In this document: positions 45,396-57,469 of the stretch, in pieces | Position numbering within the stretch: the first letter of the stretch is position 1 | Layout of the letters: every line of letters starts with the position of its first letter | Source of the DNA: Okapia johnstoni | Lineage: Eukaryota; Chordata; Mammalia; Artiodactyla; Giraffidae | Reading direction: 5' to 3' | DNA length: 64,000 bases | Assembly (NCBI GenBank): GCA_024291935.2 | Contig: CM044309.1 | Location: 97,117,628-97,181,627, forward strand | Program-made: the position numbers and the translations under genes | Notes under the pieces: model-generated | Told to the model about the DNA's origin: nothing | Seen by the model: the letters and a program-made list of their open reading frames with translations, nothing else | Databases searched by the model: none

Positions 45396-45532
45396 ATCTC
45401 TTTTGGGGGAAAAAAAAAATCAAGCATGTAAGGGAATTGATTTCATTCAGCCTATTGCATTAGGGAGGCCAGAAAATCAGTGTCTCAGCTATGTGGTTTT
45501 GCCTTAGACTTCTATAGGGAGGACTAGACCCG

Positions 45533-45804
45533 CAATGGCACCCCACTCCAGTACTCTTGCCTGGAAAATCCCATGGACGGAGGAGCATGGTAGGCTGCAG
45601 TCCATGGGGTCGCTAAGAGTCGGACATGACTGAGCGACTTCACTTTCACTTTTCACTTTCATGCATTGGAGAAGGTAATGGCAACCCACTCCAGTATTCT
45701 TGCCTCGAGAATCCCAGGGACGGCGGAGCCTGGTGGGCTGCCGTCTGTGGGGTCGCACAGAGTTGGACACGACTGACGCGACTTAGCAGCAGCAGCAGCA
45801 GCAG
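45533..45804 (+). mobile_element. Bov-A2: Bov-A2 SINE, full dimer
   Basis: Two Bov-A units joined by a CTTTCACTTTTCACTTTCAT linker, ending in a CAG/AGC repeat tail (AGC at about 45785-45804). It keeps several CpGs (GGGTCGCTAAGAGTCGGACA, GACGGCGGAGCC), which points to a young copy. No clean target-site duplication found. Confidence 0.96.
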
Positions 45805-46405
45805 ACACGATGGGTGGGGTGATTTACTGGTGGGGTTGTTTTGCAATCAGAAGATTTCTCAGTCAGTTAGCTGAACAGAAGATGTTTATCCCTGTGTCTA
45901 GCTAGTTTCAGAAGGATAAACCGTTGTAATGTCAGCTAATCACTCAAGTGACAGATTCTAGGAGTTGGAAATTCAACATCCGGCTTTTCAGGAGATTCAC
46001 GCAAAATGGAAAAGGTTTGTATTTTGCCTCTTTACAGGTAAATAAGGGAGTCAACTGCAAGTTTGACGGGAGTCAAGAGAAAGGGTGGACAGTGAGTCTT
46101 ATTAAGAAGTCTTATGGCATAGGGAGTTTCTTCGTGGGAAGCATTGTCTGAAATTCAAGAGTGAGGTATTTCACCCCTGTCTTTCTGGGATCAGATGAAG
46201 TTCAATATTTTAATATTTTAGCTTTTCTTTAAAATGTTTCTGATAAGATACTCTAATATTGGGACATGTCAGGTATTTTGCTTTGTTGTTTTCTTAGCCG
46301 GTATAGTTTTTTCCTTATACTGGGCACGGGACATGCAAAATTTTAAACTTCTTTGAGGTTTATTTATATCTATTTACATTTTTTATAGTTTTACTTATAT
46401 TTTTA
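45805..46405. other. Non-coding, no assigned element
   Basis: No gene or named repeat. The 67-codon frame at 45948-46151 has no recognisable domain. Confidence 0.5.
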
Positions 46406-46407
46406 GA

Positions 46408-46580
46408 ACACTTCTGTGTGCCAGAAACAACTCTGCTTACTGCTAACAATTTGTATAACCTACAGAACACTGTGAGAGATGGAGAGTAGGCAGAAATTGA
46501 GGCTCGAGGGGGTTATGTAAGTCCTCTAAGGCCACGGAGCACACAAATGAAATCACGTTCCTTGTGATTGTATATCTTAT
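46408..46580 (-). mobile_element. MIR: MIR SINE fragment
   Basis: CTTCTGTGTGCCAGAAACAA, GAGAGTAGGCAGAAATTGAG and GTAAGTCCTCTAAGGCCACG follow the antisense MIR core. Confidence 0.65.
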
Positions 46581-47190
46581 TATTTCTATCTGTAGAACAG
46601 TCATCATTGGGAAGACGGAAAATAATATGTGTCTGACTCTTGATTTTATGGTATATTATTAGATTGCTCTTTTGTGTGTTAAAAATAGCTTATCACATAT
46701 ATGTACTATAGCCTATTTGACAAAATAATATCAGTATTTTGAGACTGCCACACTTTTTAATATTTCCTCCCTCCTATTTTCCCCAACATTCTATTCCTAT
46801 CACTAAGGCAGGAACAGTATTTGTGGTTTTGTAATAGGTGACTTCGAATATTTATGGTGCTCAGTGTAATCCCACACAGGAAATAAACAGTAGCTAAACA
46901 TATCACTGCAGACACCTACAAGTATTTGGTCCTTGCTTAATTAAAGAGCATATGATTAAGATGAGAACTACTAAGATCAGAACTCTGTTGAACAACTTGT
47001 TGTACTGTGCATAATCTGAAGCATTTCTCATACTCACATTCATTCAAAATTCACCAACTTATTGAAAAGTTAGTACCATATACCAGTCAGAGTGGGGGAA
47101 TAAACCCTGCATGATCCTAAATTATAATAGAGGGAAAAGGAAGTTAAGTTAGTGACTGCTTGGAGATCATTCTTGAGCCTCTGAAAATGA
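46581..47190. other. AT-rich non-coding sequence
   Basis: No gene or named repeat seen. Confidence 0.5.
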
Positions 47191-47192
47191 AG

Positions 47193-47258
47193 GAAAGGAA
47201 GGAAGAAGGAAGGGAGGAAAGAAGGAAGGAAGGAAGGAATGAGCAAGGGAGGAAGAGG
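47193..47258. repeat. GGAA-rich simple repeat
   Basis: GGAAGGAAGAAGGAAGGGAG-type purine tract, about 65 bp, with several perfect GGAA units. Confidence 0.93.
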
Positions 47259-47619
47259 AAATCGTTTTTCCTCCCTTGTGTGTCTGGTATTCTTTTATTA
47301 GAGATCAGGTAGCCATCAACTTAAATCCTCTTCTTCAGGGACTTATGATATTTTGGAACAATTATTTCCTTTTAAGTCTGTCTATACTAGGTCTAAGTCT
47401 ATCTAACCTCTACGATCATTGAGTATAGGCAGTATGTATCATGTTTTTACTTTATTTCTGAAGGACAAAAAAAAATTTTTTTTAATTGTGTTGGTTTCCT
47501 TTTGAATTTTTAAGTTATTTATTAATTTTTAACAATATTGTTAAGGTTTTGAAAAATGTATTTGTTCATTTATTTATTTAAAAGTGTTTGATGAACAATT
47601 ATTATGCGTCAAGCACTGT
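47259..47619. other. AT-rich non-coding sequence
   Basis: No gene or named repeat seen; short A and T runs near 47470-47485. Confidence 0.5.
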
Positions 47620-47621
47620 AA

Positions 47622-47826
47622 GTGTTCAGTCACTCAGTTATGTCTGACTCTTTGCAACCCCATGGACTGTAGCCCGCCAGGCTCCTCTGTCCGTAGGATT
47701 TCCCTGGCAAGAATACTGGAGTGGGCTGCCATTTCCTCCTCCAGAGGATCTTCCCAACCTAGGGATCAAACCCACGTTTGCTGTGTCTCTTGCATTGGCA
47801 GGTGGGTTCTTTACCACCTGGGAAGC
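47622..47826 (-). mobile_element. Bov-tA: Bov-tA SINE
   Basis: Antisense copy of the longer-head subfamily (TTGCTGTGTCTCTTGCATTG, TGGGTTCTTTACCACCTGGG). GAGCCACCAG in the head has been lost. Confidence 0.93.
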
Positions 47827-49875
47827 CTGTGCTATGTGCTAAATATAAGTAGTCAATAAAATGGGTTGATCCATGTTTTTATGTATTTACAACACAGAAG
47901 AGGATATAGATAAAGAATTAAAGTAATAATCAGGAGAAATGAAACTAAATAAAAATATGTAAATATAGTTTCATGAGGACAGGTTAAGTTTCTGTCTTAG
48001 TCATGAATGTATTTACTTACAAGACCTTTTGGTACCTAGTAAACCTTTGATTAATTTTATATAATTAATTTAAGCAAAATAGTAAGAAAATTATATAATG
48101 ACTATAATTAACTTGTGAATATAATTTAAAATTCTGGACAAGGAAAGGATGATATGAATAGAATAAACTAAATTAGAAGTGAACTCTAACACTATTATAC
48201 CAATTCTGTATAAAGCAATAGACAGCTGTAGTTGTAGAAGAGGAAAAATGGTTTTCCCTCTACTTTTCTAAGTTCTTGGTTGAGACAACCCTGTAATAAA
48301 AAGCAGATTAATAGGAGAAAAACAAACAGAAGTTTAATAACATGCATACCTGCCCTATACATAGGAAATATCCAGGAAAACTGAATAACTCCTGGAAATG
48401 ACCCAAACTATCACATTAAATATCATCTCCAACTTAAAAAAAAAAAAAAAGATGTTGCAGATGGGAGAAGCCAGTGATGGGAGTTTATCAGACAAAACAC
48501 ACTAAACAAGGGTGTGGTTGTTATGCAGATTTAAACTCCTGCATTCTCCATTGATACATTTCTAGAGCATTAGTCATCCTCCTCTTTCTGGTACAGAGAG
48601 GGAGACACACTTACAATGGAGATTTCCCTCATAAATGTAAATTTCTCTTAAAAAAGGATACTGGTTTTCACATTTTCTCCTGCATTTGCAATTCTTTAAA
48701 AATAACCAGCTCAAGATAATCCTTGTGCTGAAGAGGCATATTTGGGGGTAGCAAAATCTTCTCCCCTTCTCCAATCCTTTAGGGCACACATCCTTAAGGC
48801 ACTGTTTTCCTTAAAGGACACTTTTCATTCAAACTTTGGAGGTTCTAAAATGAATGCTTATTTGGTATATAATGATCAAAATAATTTATCTAAAGTACAT
48901 TAGAAACTTCTGATTACCCTTTTTCCCCCTGAAAAGCAGAAGTAAAATATCCAGTAATGTAAGTGCTTGGAACATAAAATGAATCCAGTAAATGTTTATT
49001 TAATACTCCATCACTCCATTTAAATGTACATTCCTGATACCTGCTAAATTTCACTTTGCTTAAAATAAGACCTTTTAATCTTGTATATTGAGAGAAATTA
49101 TTTATTTTTGTAATAATATCTTTCAGATAGTGATAATATTTTAATGATAGTTCTTTAATGCCTAAACAATGTGCAAACACTTTTTAAACTGTCCCTGCAC
49201 CAAATATTATCTCTTTTTATTCCACTGAAAGACTATTCAAAGATCCAAAAATACTATTGTATCACTTCCCTGCTACAATAAATATATGCCCAGTTAATAC
49301 AATATTAAAGAATTAACTTTATTAATATATACATATAAGTTTTCTTCCTCAGGGACTTCTATTTTTAATTTTAATGAAATTCCAATCACCTCATAGAGTC
49401 ACATTTTAAGATGATCATCACTGTCCAAATATTGCTTCTCATGTGTGTTTGTGTATAGTAATTAGTCTGATTTACTTAAATGTGGTATAAGATTAAAAAA
49501 AAAAACATATGCAAATAAAGCCTAGAGGGAATAGAATCAAAGTTAGTGTTCCTGATTCAGAATGGCCCATTTAGAAATAGGTTTAGGTAAATTGAAAAGT
49601 GTAGAGAATTAACCTATATCATAACCTTTTTAGTACCTGTCCTTCTTCCCAAATGTTCAAAATAATTTCCTGTTTTCACCATACTTTGCAGCTAGATTAA
49701 CGTTCATCCTACTGTGATTCCTTCCCCAAATAAATAAATTTATATGTTTTTTTTCAACAGAAGAATTAATCACACTGACGAATGAGTAACTCTAGTTGAT
49801 TCAGATAATAGAAATCTATCTAAGCCAGTATACATGGAGGGTTTTGTTTTGTTTTTCTTTTGTTTTGTTTTGCTT
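47827..49875. other. AT-rich non-coding, possible unassigned old repeat
   Basis: No gene. The part at 48560-48790 (GAGAGGGAGACACACTTACA, AATAACCAGCTCAAGATAAT, GAAGAGGCATATTTGGGGGT) has the look of an old interspersed repeat I cannot name. Poly-A at 48437-48451 and a TTTTG-type simple repeat at about 49838-49873 are also present. Confidence 0.45.
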
Positions 49876-50110
49876 GATAATCAGGTGTATTGAGGTATAT
49901 TTTGCATACAATGAAATTTACAATTTAAAGTTTATGATTCAATGAATGTTGACAGTAAATGAGATAATATATAGAAATGCCTAAGCTATTGTGTATCAGA
50001 CAACAGTCTCTTAGTAAGTAAGCTACACATCATCTCAAAGTCAACCCTGTTCCTATTTCTAACCACTATACTACAATATGCAAAAATATTATGATTCATT
50101 TTTGCTTCAT
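49876..50110. mobile_element. L1: Old L1 3' UTR-like fragment (tentative)
   Basis: GTGTATTGAGGTATATTTTG, CATACAATGAAATTTACAAT and GATTCAATGAATGTTGACAG resemble the 3' UTR of ancient L1 families. Divergence is high. Confidence 0.45.
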
Positions 50111-50172
50111 AATCTCCCTCTAAGTCTTACTTCAAACTGTGGAAGAGATGGAAGTCAAATGTGTTAATGGAT

Positions 50173-50395
50173 GCGTGAGTGCTTTGTCACTCAATCATGT
50201 CCAACTCTTTGTGACCCCATGGACTGTAGGCCGCCATGGTCATCTGTCTATGGAATTCTCCAGGTAATAATACTGGAGTGGGTTGCCATGTCCTCCTTCA
50301 GGGGATCTTTCCGACCCAGGGGTGGAACCCACATTTCCTGTGTCTCCTGCATTGTAGGCAGATTCTTTACTGCTGAGCCACCAGGGAAACCCATA
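50173..50395 (-). mobile_element. Bov-tA: Bov-tA SINE
   Basis: Antisense copy of the longer-head subfamily. Perfect 9-bp target-site duplication TTAATGGAT at 50164-50172 and 50396-50404. Confidence 0.95.
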
Positions 50396-50540
50396 TTAAT
50401 GGATAACTAAATGAAAATCCCTCCTATGTTTCTATTCTCCAGCTGAAAAATTTCCCCGATTCCTTTGCTTTTCCAGTTTTTAGTCCTTGTAACTATTTAT
50501 GAGACTTCAGATTCCATGCTGTATCTTTATGTCCTGCTAT

Positions 50541-51020
50541 TGCAGGAAGAATGACCCCTTCCAGGGCCCGAAAGTGGGTTTTTGTCTAACACTCAGAAAT
50601 GAACTGTCTGAGGAGACACATGTGCTTGCAAAGCAAGAGATTTTATTGGGAAGGGATGCCCGGGCAGAGAACAGCAGGTTAAGGGAACCTAGGAGGACTG
50701 CTCTGCCATGTGGCTCCCAGTCTTGGGTTTTATGTTGATGGGATTCGTTTCTGGGTTGTCTTTAGCCAATCATTCTGACTCAGAGTCCTTCCTGGTGGTG
50801 CATGCATCACTCAGCCAAGATGGATGCCAGTGAGAAGGATTCTGGGAAGTGGTCGGACACGTGGTGTCTCCTTTTACCTTTCCTGAGCTCTTCTGGTTGG
50901 TGATGGCTTATTAGTTCCGTGTTCCTTACAAGGACCTCCTGTCGTAAAACAACTCATGCAAATGGTTACTAGGGTGCCTGGCCAGGGTAGGTGGTTTCGG
51001 TCAGTGTGCTTCCCCTAACA
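50541..51020 (-). mobile_element. Solo LTR of an endogenous retrovirus (class I-like)
   Basis: A 480-bp GC-richer block that reads on the minus strand from TGTTAGGGGAAGCACACTG to ATTCTTCCTGCA, with the TG...CA ends of an LTR. A polyadenylation signal AATAAA followed by TCTCTTGCTTTGC lies near 50640, placed as in gammaretrovirus-like LTRs, with the R/U5-like end after it. The 7-bp CTGCTAT flanks it at 50534-50540 and 51021-51027. No gag, pol or env sequence adjoins, so it is a solo LTR left by recombination between two LTRs. Confidence 0.82.
50638..50650 (-). promoter_or_regulatory. LTR polyadenylation signal
   Basis: On the minus strand CCCAATAAAATCTC contains AATAAA, in the expected place in the R region of the solo LTR. 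Whether it still works is unknown. Confidence 0.65.
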
Positions 51021-51027
51021 CTGCTAT

Positions 51028-54000
51028 GCCCCATGGTATGTCTTTTTCTCTAGGACATATTCCTTCATGTCATCCATGTCATGATAATGCTTCTACTACT
51101 TTGCCTTAAGTGAAATCTAGTTTCTCCCAAGGTAGTCTTTCTTTAAACATTTCTTATTGATGTGGCTACTTAAAAACTGAATGATTGAAGGCCTAGATGA
51201 ATCCCAGTGATGAATTCCAATCCATCAGACACCAATTTGCTGGCCCAGATAGACTGTATTTATCATAGTTTTTCCTGAGAAATGTGATACACATACTTGC
51301 AAGAGAATCTTGGGTAAGCCACTTGGGCTAGGGGTGGGAAATCTCATGCCAGAGCAATGATTTCAAGACTTTCGGACTCTATTCTCATGTTTTATAATAA
51401 TATACATACTATTATAAAATTCCAGTTATAAGACACACTCCATTTACTATCCCAGAATAAAGTCCATGGATAACATGAACACTGAACTTCAAAAAATTTA
51501 TATATGTTTCCTATCTAAAATATAAAGGCAAATAAAAAAATAACTGATAATGCAAATTACTCAGACATGATGAAATATAAAGATATAATGAAATAGCCTG
51601 ATATTAGAACTCAGTTATAATTATTAAGTATTGCTTTAAGAAAAGTTAGAAAAAAAAACCTCAGAGATCATCTATATAAGAAGTATAGAAAAATACAGAA
51701 AAAAACTGGTGTTAGGAAAAGTAAAAATAGACCAGGTTATGGCTTTCTTTTGTTTTGTATTTGATTAAAGAAACAAGGAAATGACATTAATGGGCATTGG
51801 AATAATATGCCAAGACAAATTACAGACTATAGAGGTTGGAGGCAATGAAGAAGAAAATATTCTCACAAATAAACTGGTCCTTAGATGCAAGTTATGGCAA
51901 AACACTCCTCTGTTTTATGACACAGACTGGAGCAATCACAAGTATCATAGAAAACAAACCTGACAAATTCACAGTTTGTATTGTTAAGAAATAGACTCAC
52001 AAAGGGATTCAAATGTGAAGCTTTATGTACAATAGATTTAACCTATGATGCAGTCTAGAGGTGAGCAGTCCAGGGAAGATCAGATGGCTTGGCCAATGCC
52101 AACATGTCCCTTTCAAGGTAGTAGCAGCAGTGTCACCCATTTCTCAACCACCAGCAAGTGGGGAAAGGACATCTAGGATATGGGGCTCCATTGCTAAGGA
52201 AGTGATTCAAAACTAGAGACATTAACTCTTTCTTAGGCTATTGACCAAACTTAGTCACATGGACAAACCTAGCTACAGAGGAGAGAGGGAATGTGACCAT
52301 GTGATCACCTAAAATGCAGGAGGATCTATTACTCAAAGGAACAAAAAGCAATTTTTAATGTAAAAGTTTCCTGTAGAGGCAAATATTAGTTTCTGTAACT
52401 TAAAAAGACCTTAGCAATCATATAGACTTAGAACAAAAGTTAGATATTTGAAAGAAAAAGACAATACTACAAAATGCTATAAATATATAGAGTAGACATT
52501 TTGAGACTGTGTCCTTGTAGACTGAAAGACAAAGATGCCTCCAACAAACAATGTTAATGTATAATTTTCAAGTTAGTAAGAAAATATGAAATATATGTTA
52601 AATCACCTTTACTAAAGAAGTTCAATGAGATCTGCATTTCATGTGTCTCTGCTACATAAAAGAATTTTGTTCTTTCACTGTTTTAAGAAAATACTGAAAT
52701 TTCTCTGTTATTTAATTTTAATTGGTTTTGTTGCCTTCTAGTAACTGAACTACTCTATTCGAACACCTGTTTTAATTGAAATACATAGCTGGAAATGCTC
52801 TAATAATAAATTTAGTTTCTTTACAGAAGTTATGTAAGTTTTAATTGGGTCCAAAACTTATCATAATTAGATGTATTAAATCATGTGCTGGCTTAAAAAT
52901 CATCTTTTAATTAATTCTTCCTGAATTACTGGCTAGCATGTTTCATATCCATTTCAAATGGATTAATCATCCAATCTAGGATTGCATGTTCATACAGATT
53001 TTTAAATTTAAGTATTATATCTTTTTAAATAGAACACAAACGAGAGCAGTGTAGTTTCATTTCTGTGTGCTTGAGCTTATCCATATTTAACTGCTACAAA
53101 GATAGAAACTGAAAGTTCTTGGCAAGCAAGGATTTTTAAAATAGTATACAATTGATAATTAATTTACTAATGTTCCTTTACATTATTGCATAATTATTAA
53201 TTGCATAATTATTGCATTATTGCATTTATCTTTTCAAATGCATATTAAATATGTGTCACATCATTTCATAATATTTTAACTTTGGTATTCAGTTTTTACT
53301 TGATTAAAAGAATTCTACAACAGACTCAGTGAACAAAATCCTTTTAGAATAACTTTAAGATCAGTTGTTCATTTCTTCCCTGTTGTCTTTTCAATAAGTT
53401 TGTGAAATTTATCTTTCAGTGGGTCACATTAATTATATGAGTGTCACTAACAGCAACATTCTTTGGTTTACGAAATCTTTAACTTAAATTCTCAGTGGTT
53501 AAGTATGATTAATGAATACTGAAATACACGCTAAAATACTTGATTCAATTTTTAAAAGGAGACTTTAAATCCATGTTACTGACTTACTATACCCAGGATT
53601 CTATCTTTTTCATAAACAATGATATTGGAGACAGGAAAATTTTCATGTAAACTGACATATAAAGGTTATAAAAATTGTCAACAAGTATAAAGCACTCATT
53701 GTTAGGGTGTCATCTCAGGTTCTTCAAGAGGCAGACACCAAGGCAGGATTAGACATTTAAAATTTTATTTGAGGAAATGCCTGTGAAGAACAAAAGGAAG
53801 GAAACAGAAGAAGACAAAGAGTGTCTTCAGATTGCAAAACAGGTGTGACACCTGTGAAAGGAGAGAGGAAAAGAAGGAGGATTGGAAATAAGGAACCTTG
53901 GAATACAGAGCAGTTTTAAGAAAAAATTGGAAGAGGCAAGTGGGAGATCCTCAAGTTAAAGTCACCTATTAGGGGAACATAGAACCCTATTAGAGCAGAC

Positions 54001-54189
54001 TTGTGCTGGTATTGCCACTGCATTCATTGTAACAGCCCACAGAAAGCACGGCCTCACTATGAATACAATGATGGGTCCAGAGGGTAAGGGGCCAGCCGAT
54101 ATCAGTGAATGTTACCCCCTGCAGCAGACCTGAGACCACATTTCCATAGCTGCCAAGTTAGCAATTCTGAAACTCACATTTCCTCTATG
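51028..54189. other. AT-rich non-coding, possible old repeats
   Basis: About 3.2 kb with no assigned element. The block at 52000-52340 (TAGTCACATGGACAAACCTA) and the block at 53700-54150 (GGCAGACACCAAGGCAGGAT) look like decayed repeats, but I cannot name them. No gene seen. Confidence 0.45.
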
Positions 54190-54980
54190 GCTTTTTAATT
54201 AGTGATAAGTCGTGCATCTCCAGGCAGTAGAACTTCGTTTTTAAGCAGGGTACTTTCATCCCAGGAAACCGAGTGGCTTGGGCAGGGAGGTGATAAGATG
54301 CACTGCCCACCTGGGGAGAGTGCGCTCTCCAAGCACCTGGTCACCTGAGCTGCTCGGACCTGGGAAGGGCACAAAATGCAGGCCCAACTGAGTTTGCGCC
54401 TTTGTGGAGTACCCAAGAACCCTAAGCTGAGCGGCTTAGACCTGGGATGTGCACAAAACCCAGGGCCTGCTTTAGACAGTTCCCCTGCAGAACAACCTGG
54501 AGCCTGAGCAGTGTAGACCGGGAAAGCACACACGCCATGAGTGGGGGCAAACCCAGTGTGGCCCAGACACTGCACGCACTCCCCACACACACCAATGATA
54601 TTTGGTTGCAGTGTTCCTCCCTCCCCACAACACAATTGAAGAGATGAGCCTAAATAAATGACTACCTTCGCCCCCTTGTGTCAGAGATGAAATTATAGAC
54701 ACTGAAGAGACTTACAGAGGAAGCCAAAATAAACAGAGGGAACTGCTTTGGAAGTGACAAGTGCAACAGATTAAAACCCTGTAGTTAGCATTGACTACAT
54801 TGGAAGGGGCCTATAGACCTTGAGAAGAAGTATAAGCTGGAACAAGGAACTATCTAAAACTGAACTGACCCCATACTGCCCTCAACAGCTCCAGAGAAAT
54901 TCCTAGACATATTTTACTATTATCATTTTTTAATTTTTTTAATTTTTAAGTTCTTTATTACTCCTTTAATTCTCATTTTT
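54190..54980 (+). mobile_element. L1: Ruminant L1 5' UTR fragment, left part
   Basis: GC-rich sequence with CACTGCCCACCTGGGGAGAG, GCTGCTCGGACCTGGGAAGG, CGCCCCCTTGTGTCAGAGAT and GGAAGTGACAAGTGCAACAG, which I recognise as the ruminant L1 5' region. It is then AT-rich and is split by a Bov-A2. The 5' UTR is the internal promoter of L1. Most CpGs are lost. No ORF1 follows. Confidence 0.75.
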
Positions 54981-54990
54981 AAAACCTACT

Positions 54991-55270
54991 GCTGCTGCTG
55001 CTGCTGCTAAGTCGCTTCAGTCGTGTCCGACTCTGTGCGACCCCATAGATGGCAGCCCAGCAGGCTCCCCCATCCCTGGGATTCTCCAGGCAAGAACACT
55101 GGAGTGGGTTGCCATTTCCTTTTCCAATGCATGAAAGTGAAAAGTGAAAGTGAAGTCGCTCAGTCGTGTCTTACTCTTAGTGACCCCATGGATTGCAGCC
55201 TATCAGGCTCCTCCATCCATGGGATTTTCCAGGCAAGAGTACTGGAGTGGGGTGCCATTGCCTTCTCCAT
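54991..55270 (-). mobile_element. Bov-A2: Bov-A2 SINE, full dimer, inside L1 5' UTR
   Basis: A (TGC)n tail complement at 54991-55008, then two Bov-A units with the linker ATGAAAGTGAAAAGTGAAAG, ending GCCATTGCCTTCTCCAT. Flanks AAAACCTACT (54981-54990) and AAAACATACT (55271-55280) are a target-site duplication with one mismatch. Confidence 0.95.
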
Positions 55271-55409
55271 AAAACATACTATTACCTTGCAAAAAAAGAC
55301 TGTATTTTTAAATCAAATTTCATATATAAATTTTTTATAATTTTTGTGATTTTGTTTTGTTTTTTCAATATTGTATTTTTGAGAGCCTAACCTCTACTCT
55401 AGATTTTTA
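55271..55409 (+). mobile_element. L1: Ruminant L1 5' UTR fragment, right part
   Basis: Continues with ACCTTGCAAAAAAAGACTGT and TTTTATAATTTTTGTGAT to CCTCTACTCTAGATTTTTAA, then stops abruptly against BovB. The L1 coding region is absent. Confidence 0.72.
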
Positions 55410-55410
55410 A

Positions 55411-55934
55411 TGTCCATTGAGTCAGTGATGCTATCTAGCCATCTCATCCTCTGTCTTTCCCTTCTCCTCCTGCCCTCAATCTTTCCCAGCATCAGGGTCT
55501 TTTCCAATGAGTCAGTTCTTCGCATGAGGTGGCCAAAGTATTGGAGTTTCAGCTTTAACATCAGTCCTTCCAATGAACACTCAGGGCTGATCTCCTTTAG
55601 GATGGACTGGTTGGATCTCCTTGCAGTCCAAGGGACTTTCAAGAGTCTTCTCCAGCACCACAGTTCAAAAGCATCAATTCTTCAGTGCTCAGCTTTCTTT
55701 ATAGTCCAGCTCTCACATCCATACATGACCACTGGAAAAACCATAGCCTTGACTAGACGGACCTTTGTTGGCAAAGTAGTGTCTCTGCTTTCTAATATGC
55801 TGTCTAGGTTGGTCATAACTTTCCTTCCAAGGAGTAAATGTCTTTTAATTTCATAGCTGCGATCACCATCTGCAGTGATTTTGGAGCTCAGAAAAATAAA
55901 GTCAGCCACTGTTTACATTGTTTCCCATCTATAA
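55411..55934 (-). mobile_element. BovB: BovB LINE fragment lacking its 3' end
   Basis: Antisense BovB from TGTCCATTGAGTCAGTGATG to TTGTTTCCCATCTAT. The last about 130 bp, including the CTGAACTGA tail, is missing at the L1 side. BovB copies normally lose the 5' end and keep the 3' end, so this junction is secondary. Frames 55394-55642 and 55682-55909 are ORF2 C-terminal pieces in different frames. Confidence 0.93.
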
Positions 55935-57469
55935 TTAGCCTCCAAGTAGAAGAAGTTAAAAAAATTCAACAGCAAAAAAAAAAAAAAGAAAGAAAGAAAA
56001 GATGCTTATCTGTTGTTCATTACAGAGATGGATTGGATTTTTTTTTAACTCTCACTAACATAGATTCTTCTTCAATCATCTTCACTGCTTAATTCAAATA
56101 GAAGAAAATAATTTGATTTGGATTTTTCTCCTTTCTTGAACTAATGACCTTCTGAAATGGATAAATGTATTTCTCCAATATTTTTTAGCTTTTGATATTT
56201 TTTTCATCAATTTCCTCTTTTTTAAGAAATGAGTGTTTTATTATTCCGATTGGAATATTTATAAGCATTACAGGGACAGTATTGTAGCTCTCATATACTA
56301 CTTTAAATCATGAAAGTATAATTTTGTCAAATACAATGGCATTTTTTTTGGAAAGTGTACACTTAATTTTTATCATTCTATAGTTTAATTAAGAAAACAA
56401 AAACAATTTGGCAGAGTACTTCATGACAGTAGATTAGTAGGCAAAGCTATAAAACTCAACTTCAAATTTCAACTAAATATTGCTAGCATTTTGCCTTTAT
56501 ATGGCACTTTGAAATGAGAACTAATTAAACACACACATATATAGATATGTGTGCATATAATTATGCTTATAAATTTATGTATTATCATTAATTAAGCATC
56601 CACACATTTACATTGATAGATTTCCTTAAATGGTGAATAAAGCACCACCATTGGTAATTTAATTTTTCTAAATGATAACAATTTTTAGTACTGTTCTAAA
56701 GAGAACAGTGCTAAAAATTTCCCTAAATTTCCAGCTATATGACTATCGCATTTAATGCCTTCTAAAATCATGCAAAAATAAGTTCAGAAAGTCATAAGTA
56801 TGTACTTGACCCATAAAGGTCCAGTAAGGCAGTAAATCTGTGGGACAGAGGTAGCTCCTTACTGTGTGCAAAAACTACCCTTTACATTGCAAAATGTCTC
56901 TCATTCATGGCTCCTTCAACCAATTCCAGCAAAGCCCTTCAGTCGTGATAGTAAAAAGTACCCTTATTTTTGTCCAGAATGCCCCATGAGATGTCTTCTG
57001 AGGCAAGAGTCCTGTGAAGTATGGAACTTCTTCTGTGTTAAATAGTATGTGAGCTAAAAGTATTTCTCCTTGAAGTCCTCCCTAGACTACTCAACTGCTC
57101 TTCTAAAGTAATAATTTATAGGCATTTTAAATGTATTTGTTTGAAGGGCCATCAATTCGTTTAATAAAGTTCTAATTTAATTCTATGGTTGACCAGTCTT
57201 CTTGGGGATATCTTATCTCAGATCTTTATTTCACACTGTTTTGTTGTTAAAGTGCCTTTTCAGTCCCTGAAATATTAATCTCCTTTCCACTGAAAGAGAC
57301 ATTCTTTTAGGTATTATTAGATTATCAGTTTAAATATGATGCTGGCAAATGTCATCATTAGGTCTATGGATACAATAAATTACTAAGGTTTCTGTGGAAA
57401 TTAATGCAAATATTTTTTCCCTGAATTTATAGAGTTTAGAGCAAAAATCTCTATACATACATCTGGGTT
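55935..57469. other. AT-rich non-coding sequence
   Basis: A-rich and AAAG-type simple repeat at about 55975-56000; otherwise unassigned. No gene. Confidence 0.5.

Noticed and set aside
54195..54635. 146-codon minus-strand frame, Cys- and Pro-rich
   Set aside because: It lies antisense to the GC-rich L1 5' UTR and has no domain; composition explains it.
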